DNA of 64,000 nt from Halomonas halodenitrificans DSM 735 (lineage in GTDB: Bacteria; Pseudomonadota; Gammaproteobacteria; Pseudomonadales; Halomonadaceae). Position numbers and translations under genes: made by a program. Under the pieces are notes generated by a model, which saw only the letters and a program-made list of their open reading frames with translations, made no database searches and was not told the DNA's origin. Below are positions 54,699 to 61,544 of the stretch, piece after piece. The stretch covers positions 44,393 through 108,392 of the forward strand of contig NZ_JHVH01000014.1 in assembly GCF_000620045.1 (NCBI RefSeq). The letters are read 5' to 3'. The number at the start of each line of letters is the position of its first letter. The stretch's first letter is position 1.

Positions 54699-54742
54699 CA
54701 TCGCCCGGTCGCCAGACGGCACCAATCGCGCCGGGTCGTCGC

Positions 54743-55129
54743 CTACTCCCCCTGGTTGCGCTGAAAGCGCTGGATCTCGCGACGCTGCTTCTTGTCCGGG
54801 CGCTTGACCGGGTGCTGCATGACCTGGTTGTTGAGTCGGCGCGCTTCACCTTCACGTTCGCGGCGGCGGGCGCTTTCCTCGGTCTCGCGATAGAGGGCGC
54901 GAGCCTCGGGGGCGCCGCGACGCTGGTCGGACAGCGCCATTACCTCCACCTCCCAGATATCCCAGCCCTGAGGCACGCGAATGATGGCGCCGGCCTCCAC
55001 GTTCTTGCTGGTCTTGGCTCGGCCACCGTTGTAATGCACCTTGCCTCCCTCGATGGCCTTCTTGGCCAGGCCGCGGGTCTTGAAGAAACGCGCCGCCCAC
55101 AGCCACTTGTCGAGCCTGACACTATCCAT
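54743..55129 (-). CDS. hslR: Heat shock protein 15 (ribosome-associated S4 protein)
   Basis: A 128-residue RNA-binding protein with an N-terminal S4 domain, VRLDKWLWAARFFKTRGLAK (4-23), then GGKVHYNGGRAKTSKNVEAG (about 28-47). The C-terminal 60 residues are a highly basic, charged tail. Hsp15 recycles stalled nascent-chain 50S subunits in E. coli. It starts inside the last codons of the yrfG-type gene (8-base overlap), keeping the enterobacterial yrfG-hslR order; hslO is not found next to it here. Confidence 0.94.
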   Translation of the reverse strand: MDSVRLDKWLWAARFFKTRGLAKKAIEGGKVHYNGGRAKTSKNVEAGAIIRVPQGWDIWEVEVMALSDQRRGAPEARALYRETEESARRREREGEARRLNNQVMQHPVKRPDKKQRREIQRFQRNQGE

Positions 55130-55793
55130 TGGGGGCCTCCTGATAACCGGGCAAGATGGCCGCGAAGGTATCCAGAGCAGTGAATTCCTCCAGCTCACGC
55201 TCGGGCTGGCGGCTGTCGGGTTGCTTGATGCCCAGCAGATGCTGAATGCCGAACTGTCGGGCGCTCTCCAGCACCCGCGGATTATCGTCGATAAACAGGG
55301 TGCGGGCCGGCACGAAGGGTTCGACCTCCTGCAGGCCGGACCAGAACGCCTGCTCCTCCTTGGGCACACCGAGATCCGCCGAGGAAACGATGGCATCCAG
55401 GTAGGGCGCCAGGCCGGTAAGTGGCAACTTGAGCTCGAGGCTGGCACGGTCGGCATTGGTGGCCAATACCACACGGGGATGGGCCAGCTTGAGCCACTGC
55501 AGGAAGTCCAGGGCATCGCCGCGCAGGCCGATCAGGTGTTGAACCTCGCGCTTGAGGGCGACCACGTCGACGTCGAGTTCGCGGCTCCAGTAGTCGAGGC
55601 TGTACCAGTCAAGGGTGCCCTGCTCGCCGATCACCTTGGCGCGGACCATTTCCTGGGTGGCCTCGTCGAGCTGATGCAGCTCCACATAGCGGCGCGGCAG
55701 ATGCTCGAGCCAGAAGTGGCTATCGAAGTGGAGGTCTAGCAGGGTGCCGTCCATGTCCAGCAGGACGGTATCGATGGCGCGCCAGTCGATCAT
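55122..55793 (-). CDS. yrfG: GMP/IMP nucleotidase YrfG (HAD family)
   Basis: A 223-residue HAD-family phosphatase. Motif I is LLDMDGTLLDLHFD (11-24, nucleophile Asp13), motif II the VLATNADR region near 109-116, Lys in VPKEEQ near 145 and motif IV LFIDDNPRVL near 168-177. The same protein family removes phosphate from GMP and IMP in E. coli, where it is also next to hslR. It overlaps hslR by 8 bases and is divergent from a nudE-type gene, so all three nucleotide/stress genes share this spot. Confidence 0.92.
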   Translation of the reverse strand: MIDWRAIDTVLLDMDGTLLDLHFDSHFWLEHLPRRYVELHQLDEATQEMVRAKVIGEQGTLDWYSLDYWSRELDVDVVALKREVQHLIGLRGDALDFLQWLKLAHPRVVLATNADRASLELKLPLTGLAPYLDAIVSSADLGVPKEEQAFWSGLQEVEPFVPARTLFIDDNPRVLESARQFGIQHLLGIKQPDSRQPERELEEFTALDTFAAILPGYQEAPNG

Positions 55794-55867
55794 GAGGATT
55801 CCGGGTCGTGGCTAGCAGGAGGTGATATGGTAACAGCCAAGCCCCCTTCCCCAGAACCGGAGCCGCC

Positions 55868-56449
55868 ATGACCTCGCCCGACTGGCCTCAGAAACCCGCC
55901 ATTCTCGATCGTCGCTCGGAGGCAAGGAGCCGCCTCTTTCATGTCGAATCGCTCGACCTGCGTTTCTCCAACGGCGAGGAACGCACCTTCGAGCGCCTGA
56001 CCGGCACCGACCGCGGTGCCGTGATGATCGTGGCCATGCCCGACCCCGAGCATGTGCTGCTGATTCGCGAATACGCCGCCGGCTTCGAGGAATATGTGCT
56101 GACCCTGCCCAAGGGCCTGGTCGACCCCGGTGAGGATATCGTCAGCGCCGCCAATCGCGAGCTGATGGAAGAGTGCGGCTTCGGCGCACAACGCATCGAG
56201 CCACTGGTGGAGCTTTCCCTGGCGCCCAACTACATGCGCCATCGCATGCAGGTGCTGCTGGCCACGAACCTCTATCCCAAGCGCCTGCCCGGTGACGAAC
56301 CCGAGCCACTCATCGTGGAGACCCACGCCCTCGATGAACTACCGGCGCTGCTGGCCAGGGAGGATTTCCACGAGGCTCGGGCCATCGCCGCGCTGTATAT
56401 CGCCAGGGAACGGCTACGCAGCGAGGCCGACGACGGCGGGCTCTGGTAG
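55868..56449 (+). CDS. nudE: ADP compounds hydrolase NudE (Nudix)
   Basis: A 193-residue Nudix hydrolase that cleaves ADP-ribose, NADH and Ap3A-type compounds. The Nudix box is GLVDPGEDIVSAANRELMEE followed by CGF (about 83-105), with the expected Arg-Glu-Leu-x-Glu-Glu core. RGAVMIVAMPDPEHVLLIRE lies N-terminal to it, and LAPNYMRHRMQVLLATNLYP after it is close to E. coli NudE. GGAGCC precedes the start. In E. coli nudE lies near yrfG-hslR; here it is divergent to them, with a 74-bp gap. Confidence 0.92.
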   Translation: MTSPDWPQKPAILDRRSEARSRLFHVESLDLRFSNGEERTFERLTGTDRGAVMIVAMPDPEHVLLIREYAAGFEEYVLTLPKGLVDPGEDIVSAANRELMEECGFGAQRIEPLVELSLAPNYMRHRMQVLLATNLYPKRLPGDEPEPLIVETHALDELPALLAREDFHEARAIAALYIARERLRSEADDGGLW

Positions 56450-56467
56450 CCCGCCGACCAGCGTGGT

Positions 56468-57553
56468 TCAACGGCGATGCAGTCGCTGACGCAGCACGCT
56501 GTTACCTTCCTTGAGCCGCACCCAACGCGCCTGGCGATAGCTGTCCAGGCTCGCCTCCAGCAGCTCCATGACCTGCATGGCACCCTCCAGCGGTACCGGC
56601 GGCGGCCCACCCTGAAGCAGCATCTCGGCCATGCCGGCGTAGAAGGCCGGGTAATCGCCGGGCAGGGTGGGGTGGGGCTGTACCTCCGGTGCCTCGCCAT
56701 CATCCGCCATCAGGGTCAGCCGCCCCGGCTCGGCGCCCATGCCCATCTCCGGCGTCACCGCCAGCGTTTCCTTGAGGCGGGCTTCCTGGGGGTCCTGACC
56801 AAACGTCACGTAGCTGCCGCGAGTGCCATGCACGCGGAAACGCGGGGTAGGGTCGGCCACCAGCGCGCTCGCCTTCAGGCTGACCCGTCGCCCGTCGTAT
56901 TCCAGCAGGCAGAGGAAGTCGTCATCCACTTCGGCGCCATCACGCTGGGTATCCAGCTCCAGCAGAACCGCCCGGGGCATGCCGAACAGCTGTATCGCCT
57001 GATCAAGCAGGTGCGGGCCCAGGTCATACCAGATCCCGCCGCCCGGGCGCGGCTTCTCGCGCCAGCGGTCGACCACCGTCGGCCGGAAGCGATCGAAGCG
57101 TGATTCCAGGGACACCACACGGCCCAGGCGCTCCTCCTCGAGCAACGCCTTGAGGGTCAGGAAATCACCGTCCCAGCGTCGGTTATGAAAGACGGACAGG
57201 CTGCGTTCGACACTCTCCGCCTGAGTGCGCAACAGCCGCGCCTCGGATAGCGTTACCGCAAAGGGCTTATCCACCACCACGTGCTTGCCCGCCGCGAGGG
57301 CCGCCTTGGAAAGGGAGAAATGGGTATCGTTGGGGGTGGCAATGACTACCAGGTCGATATCGCGACGCTCGAACAGTGTCGCGGCCTTGGGCAGCACCTC
57401 GACCTCCGGCAGGTCGGCGTGAACCTTGTCGGCATCCGTAGTCACGACGGCAACCAGTTCCATGCCGTCGGCGGCCTGGATCAAGGGCGCATGAAACACC
57501 CGGCCCGCCAGGCCATAACCGACCAGTCCGACATTCAGCGTATGGGTTTTCAT
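56468..57553 (-). CDS. Gfo/Idh/MocA-family oxidoreductase
   Basis: A 361-residue NAD(P)-dependent oxidoreductase. The N-terminal Rossmann motif is VGLVGYGLAGRVFHAP (about 8-23), the dinucleotide-site helix includes VVIATPNDTH near 73-82 and VVVDKPFAVTLSEA near 96-109 has the catalytic-region Lys. It is like the YdgJ/YhhX/glucose-fructose oxidoreductase group. The start at 57553 follows AAGGAG by 7 bases; a further Met at 57571 is less likely. Natural substrate, probably a sugar or polyol, is not evident. It follows ilvD on the same strand after a hairpin. Confidence 0.9.
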   Translation of the reverse strand: MKTHTLNVGLVGYGLAGRVFHAPLIQAADGMELVAVVTTDADKVHADLPEVEVLPKAATLFERRDIDLVVIATPNDTHFSLSKAALAAGKHVVVDKPFAVTLSEARLLRTQAESVERSLSVFHNRRWDGDFLTLKALLEEERLGRVVSLESRFDRFRPTVVDRWREKPRPGGGIWYDLGPHLLDQAIQLFGMPRAVLLELDTQRDGAEVDDDFLCLLEYDGRRVSLKASALVADPTPRFRVHGTRGSYVTFGQDPQEARLKETLAVTPEMGMGAEPGRLTLMADDGEAPEVQPHPTLPGDYPAFYAGMAEMLLQGGPPPVPLEGAMQVMELLEASLDSYRQARWVRLKEGNSVLRQRLHRR

Positions 57554-57574
57554 CAGGCTCTCCTTGGACATGCC

Positions 57575-57600
57575 GACGCCCCGGCCAGGGCCGGGGCGTC
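57575..57600 (-). terminator. Hairpin after ilvD
   Basis: A perfect 12-bp inverted repeat (57575-57586 and 57589-57600, GACGCCCCGGCC) lies 11 bases after the ilvD stop at 57611. There is no U run on the minus strand, so it may mark a processed end or weak termination before the oxidoreductase gene. Confidence 0.6.
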
Positions 57601-57610
57601 ATAGGATGGA

Positions 57611-59455
57611 TCAATCCAGCTTGGACAGGTCGCGCACCGCGCCCTTGTCGGCCGAGGTGGCCAGCAGCGCATAGGCCTTGAGCGCCGCCGAGACCTTGCG
57701 ATCGCGCGGGGTTTCGGGCTTCCAGGCCTGAGTCCCCTTGGCTTCCATGGCCTCGCGACGCGCGGCCAGCGCCTCATCGCTGAGCTTGACGTTGATCGCG
57801 CGGTTGGGAATATCGATCTGGATGATATCGCCCTGCTCGACCAGGCCGATGGCACCGCCGGCGGCGGCCTCCGGGGAGGCGTGGCCGATGGAGAGCCCCG
57901 AGGTGCCGCCGGAGAAGCGCCCGTCGGTCAGCAGGGCACAGGCCTTGCCGAGCCCCTTGGACTTGAGATACGAGGTCGGGTAGAGCATCTCCTGCATGCC
58001 GGGCCCGCCCTTGGGGCCTTCGTAGCGAATGATGATCACGTCACCCTCCTCTACCTTGCCGCCGAGAATATCCTCCACCGCCTGGTCCTGGGACTCCACC
58101 ACATGGGCCGGCCCCTCGAACACCAGAATCGACTCATCCACGCCGGCGCTCTTCACCACACAGCCATCCACGGCGATATTGCCCTTGAGCACGGCCAGGC
58201 CTCCCTCCTTCGAGAAGGCATGGGCCAGGTCGCGGATACAACCGGTGGCGCGGTCGCCATCGAGGCTAGGCCAGCGCGCGCTCTGGGAGAAGGCCACCTG
58301 GGTGGGCACCCCTCCGGGGCCGGCGCGATAGAACTCCATCACCTCCGGGGAGGGCGTGCGCATGATGTCCCACTCCTCCAGGGCCTCGGCCAGCGAGTCG
58401 CCATAGACGGTGGATACCCGGGTATCCAGCACCCCGGCGCGATCCAGCTCCCCGAGGATCGCCATGATCCCGCCGGCGCGGTGCACATCCTCGATATGAT
58501 ACTTCTGGGTATTGGGCGCCACCTTGCACAACTGCGGCACTTCCCGCGAGAGACGGTCAATATCGGTCATTCCGAAATCGATCTCGGCCTCCTGGGCGGC
58601 GGCCAGCAGGTGCAGGATGGTATTGGTGGACCCCCCCATGGCGATATCCAGGGTCATGGCATTCTTGAATGCCGCCTTGGAGCCGATGGCACGCGGCAGC
58701 AGGTGCGCCTCGTCGCCCTCATAGACGCGCTTGGCCAGCTCGACGATGCGGTGGCCGGCACTCTCGAACAGGCGGCGGCGATCGCCGTGGGTGGCCACCA
58801 CGGTACCGTTGCCCGGTAGCGCCAGGCCCAACGCCTCCATCAGGCAGTTCATGGAGTTGGCGGTAAACATCCCGGAACAGGAGCCGCAGGTCGGACAGGC
58901 ACTACGCTCCACCTCGGCGAGCGTCTCGTCATCGACGCTGTCGTCGGCGGCCATCACCATGGCGTCGACCAGGTCCAGGCCATGGTCGAGCAGCTTGGTC
59001 TTGCCCGCCTCCATGGGGCCACCGGAAACGAAGATCACCGGCACATTGAGGCGCATGGCGGCCATCAACATTCCCGGGGTGATCTTGTCGCAGTTGGAGA
59101 TACACACCAGGGCGTCGGCGCAGTGGGCGTTCACCATATACTCGACGCTGTCGGCGATCAGGTCACGGCTGGGCAGCGAGTAGAGCATGCCGTCGTGGCC
59201 CATGGCGATGCCGTCGTCCACGGCGATGGTATTGAACTCCTTGGCCACCCCGCCGGCCTTCTCGATCTCGCGGGCCACCAGCTGCCCCATGTCCTTCAAG
59301 TGCACATGCCCCGGCACAAACTGGGTGAAGGAGTTGGCCACGGCGATGATCGGCTTGTGGAAGTCGTCGTCCTTCATGCCGGTGGCACGCCACAGGGCGC
59401 GGGCGCCGGCCATGTTACGACCGGCGGTGGTGGTGCGGGAACGATACTCGGGCAT
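57611..59455 (-). CDS. ilvD: Dihydroxy-acid dehydratase
   Basis: A 614-residue Fe-S dehydratase of valine, leucine and isoleucine synthesis; the length equals the usual enterobacterial size. Cluster cysteines are in [12 protein letters not shown] near 122-128 and [19 protein letters not shown] near 189-207. The start [20 protein letters not shown] is diagnostic. A leader peptide or attenuator is not obvious upstream: 59456-59586 holds only short sequence, followed by a repeat array at 59587. No other ilv genes are adjacent. Confidence 0.96.
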   Translation of the reverse strand: MPEYRSRTTTAGRNMAGARALWRATGMKDDDFHKPIIAVANSFTQFVPGHVHLKDMGQLVAREIEKAGGVAKEFNTIAVDDGIAMGHDGMLYSLPSRDLIADSVEYMVNAHCADALVCISNCDKITPGMLMAAMRLNVPVIFVSGGPMEAGKTKLLDHGLDLVDAMVMAADDSVDDETLAEVERSACPTCGSCSGMFTANSMNCLMEALGLALPGNGTVVATHGDRRRLFESAGHRIVELAKRVYEGDEAHLLPRAIGSKAAFKNAMTLDIAMGGSTNTILHLLAAAQEAEIDFGMTDIDRLSREVPQLCKVAPNTQKYHIEDVHRAGGIMAILGELDRAGVLDTRVSTVYGDSLAEALEEWDIMRTPSPEVMEFYRAGPGGVPTQVAFSQSARWPSLDGDRATGCIRDLAHAFSKEGGLAVLKGNIAVDGCVVKSAGVDESILVFEGPAHVVESQDQAVEDILGGKVEEGDVIIIRYEGPKGGPGMQEMLYPTSYLKSKGLGKACALLTDGRFSGGTSGLSIGHASPEAAAGGAIGLVEQGDIIQIDIPNRAINVKLSDEALAARREAMEAKGTQAWKPETPRDRKVSAALKAYALLATSADKGAVRDLSKLD

Positions 59456-59586
59456 GCTGTCCTCTTCTTCTCTTGTCTTCTAGCGACGGCCGCCTGTGCC
59501 GGCGGCTCGGTGTCCAGACCAGTCACAGATTCTGTCACGCGGCCGTGCATCAGGCCAGTGGGCAAAGAGACAGGCAAGGCAGGCAA

Positions 59587-59662
59587 GGGGACTGTCCCCG
59601 GGGGTTGGGGGACTGTCACCGGGGGTTGGGGGACTGTCACCGGGGGTTGGGGGACTGTCACC
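59587..59662. repeat. Second tandem array of GGGGACTGTC(C/A)CC, 21-bp period
   Basis: Cores start at 59587, 59608, 59629 and 59650, exactly 21 bp apart. The first is GGGGACTGTCCCC, identical to the core of the array at 21017, and the others are GGGGACTGTCACC. The spacer is GGGGGTTG throughout. The array lies in the 217-bp gap between ilvD and the Sel1-SH3 gene and ends 10 bases before the latter's stop. Confidence 0.95.
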
Positions 59663-59672
59663 GGGCGTGGTA

Positions 59673-60593
59673 TTACTGAATCAATCGCGTGGCCACCCAC
59701 CCCAGAACCGGCTCACCCTTTATCTCGAAGTAGATCTGACTCCAGCCGTCTCCTTCCCCCAGGACGTACACCTCTGCTCCCCGAGCCAGCTGAGTTACCC
59801 GCGCATTCTCCGTTCCAGCGCCCGAACGAATATTCACACGGGAGCCGGTAACCTCTCTTTTCTGGAGGTTCGACAGGCTAGCCTGAATATTCTCCTTGGC
59901 CACTTCATTACCATTGCGCGATGCAGTGGCAAACCAGAAAACCGCCCAGGCGTGATTGGCCTCCACGCCACGCCCTCGGGCATAGAGGGCGCCCAGGTTA
60001 CTCTGCGCCATGGCGTCACCCTGCCGTGCCGCCTGATTGAAGTAGTCGAAGGCTCGAGAGAAGTCCTGGTCGACCCCGCGTCCGTTCTCGTAGAGGCTGC
60101 CGACATTGTTCTGCGCAGGAGCATGCCCCTGGTCTGCCGCCTGTTCAAACCAGCGCGCCGCCATTACCGCGTCTTCCTCGACGCCAAACCCTTCCAGATA
60201 CATCAGCCCCAACTGGAACTGGGCACCGGCATGGCCGGACTCTGCGGCACGCTCCAGCCACTCCACGGCGTCCGCCGGCCCGCGCCCCTCGATCCGTTCA
60301 CTCAAGAACAGCTCGGCCAAGCCGACCTGGGCCTCGAGCACATCATTGCCAGCGGCAAGTCGATACCACTTGTAGGCTTCGCCCAGGCTTTCTCGAACGC
60401 CGGTACCGTTCTCGAACATCTTGCCCAGCGCAAACTGTGACTGGCCCTCACCCTGCTCCGCGCCTTCTCTCCACTCGTGCACCGCCGAGGCGAAATTCCT
60501 CTGCCGGAACTCTGTCAGGCCAGCATCATAATCGGCATATACCAGCGTGCTGCTGCTCAGCAGCACAATTCCCAGCCAAATCTTTGCTCTCAT
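59673..60593 (-). CDS. Exported Sel1-repeat protein with C-terminal SH3 domain
   Basis: A 306-residue periplasmic protein. A signal peptide (MRAKIWLGIVLLSSSTLVYA) leads into a run of Sel1-like TPR repeats (about 40-250; recognisable units AQFQLGLMYLEGFGVEEDA and AQSNLGALYARGRGV). Residues about 252-306 are a bacterial SH3 domain (VNIRSGAGTENARVTQLARGA), which often binds peptidoglycan. The protein may scaffold envelope processes. It is 120 bases downstream of the TpgA-like lipoprotein on the same strand, but a terminator separates them. The stop is 10 bases from the repeat array. Confidence 0.88.
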   Translation of the reverse strand: MRAKIWLGIVLLSSSTLVYADYDAGLTEFRQRNFASAVHEWREGAEQGEGQSQFALGKMFENGTGVRESLGEAYKWYRLAAGNDVLEAQVGLAELFLSERIEGRGPADAVEWLERAAESGHAGAQFQLGLMYLEGFGVEEDAVMAARWFEQAADQGHAPAQNNVGSLYENGRGVDQDFSRAFDYFNQAARQGDAMAQSNLGALYARGRGVEANHAWAVFWFATASRNGNEVAKENIQASLSNLQKREVTGSRVNIRSGAGTENARVTQLARGAEVYVLGEGDGWSQIYFEIKGEPVLGWVATRLIQ

Positions 60594-60629
60594 GAACCCA
60601 CAACCATGAATCAGCTATACCAAGGAGAA

Positions 60630-60654
60630 ACCCGGCATGTCAGACATGCCGGGT
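60630..60654 (-). terminator. Terminator of the adhesin operon
   Basis: An 11-bp perfect stem (60630-60640 and 60644-60654, ACCCGGCATGT) with a 3-nt loop lies about 60 bases after the lipoprotein stop. On the minus strand it is followed by TTTCTCC, fitting an intrinsic terminator. Confidence 0.78.
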
Positions 60655-60712
60655 ACTTATACAAACAACGCTAAATGCTGCAAAGCGTTACGCCATCAGC
60701 TGATTACCGGCA

Positions 60713-61534
60713 CTACCCGCCTGCCAGCTCACTGATCGTGATTTCTACCCGACGGTTAGGCCGCAGGCATTCGGTGACGCTCGGCGTCGCCCTGGCACCG
60801 GGGCACTCCACCACCGGGTCAGCTTCACCATGCCCCGCCGTGCGAATATTGCTGCGGCTGATACCCTGGCCAGCGAGATACGTGGCCACGGCACCGGCCC
60901 GCGACTGGGACAACTCCAGGTTGTACTCGACGCTTCCGAACCGGTCGGTATAGCCCACAATCGTCATTCCAGGAGAGGTAAACTCGCCCTTGGCAGACTG
61001 AGCCACGCGCTCCAGCGCGCGGCGCCCTTCCAGGGTCAGCTGGTCGCTATCAAAATCGAACAGCACATCCCCAGATAGCACCAGTGTCTCGTCTTCCGGC
61101 ACCTCCGTTGGCACCAGCAGTTCCGGACACTGCGCATCTCGCCAGTGCGTGTTTTCCAGCGTCATATCATCATCAAAATCAACCTGATACTGACAGGTAA
61201 TGTAATCGCCACCCGCCTTTCCCGTATACAGGTTGAAGACGTAATTCCACTCACGAACGCCGAAGAACCCTTCACTGAACTGGGGGCCGCCGATCAGTTG
61301 GCGCACCTGATCCTTCGACTGCCCCTCGCGAATGCGCAGGATACTCTGAGGTTCAACAAAGCGACCGCCGTCATGCCAGTTATCCTCCAGCGCCGGAAAA
61401 CCGTCTCCCGCTTCGCGGATATCTGTGCGGTCGTTGTTCGGCGGGCTGGCACAGCCCGCAACCATTGCCAGGCTGGCGATACCGGCGGCCCCGAGGGCCG
61501 CCTTGAGCAGTGTAGATGAGCTCAATACTTTCAC
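60713..61534 (-). CDS. TpgA-like lipoprotein: BamE (SmpA/OmlA) domain plus OmpA C-domain
   Basis: A 273-residue outer membrane lipoprotein. I chose GTG at 61534, since AAGGAGA lies 7 bases upstream; it gives a signal peptide ending in LAMVAGC (Cys28, lipidation site). An ATG at 61597 would reach into the adhesin gene. Residues about 60-140 (LRIREGQSKDQVRQLIGGPQ) match the BamE/SmpA-OmlA fold, and about 155-273 is the OmpA peptidoglycan-binding domain (VLFDFDSDQLT, VGYTDRFGS, NLELSQSRA). The same architecture is found in TpgA, which anchors trimeric autotransporter adhesins to peptidoglycan in Acinetobacter. It is 10 bases downstream of such an adhesin here, supporting that role. Confidence 0.88.
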   Translation of the reverse strand: MKVLSSSTLLKAALGAAGIASLAMVAGCASPPNNDRTDIREAGDGFPALEDNWHDGGRFVEPQSILRIREGQSKDQVRQLIGGPQFSEGFFGVREWNYVFNLYTGKAGGDYITCQYQVDFDDDMTLENTHWRDAQCPELLVPTEVPEDETLVLSGDVLFDFDSDQLTLEGRRALERVAQSAKGEFTSPGMTIVGYTDRFGSVEYNLELSQSRAGAVATYLAGQGISRSNIRTAGHGEADPVVECPGARATPSVTECLRPNRRVEITISELAGG

Positions 61535-61544
61535 GTTCGTCTCC

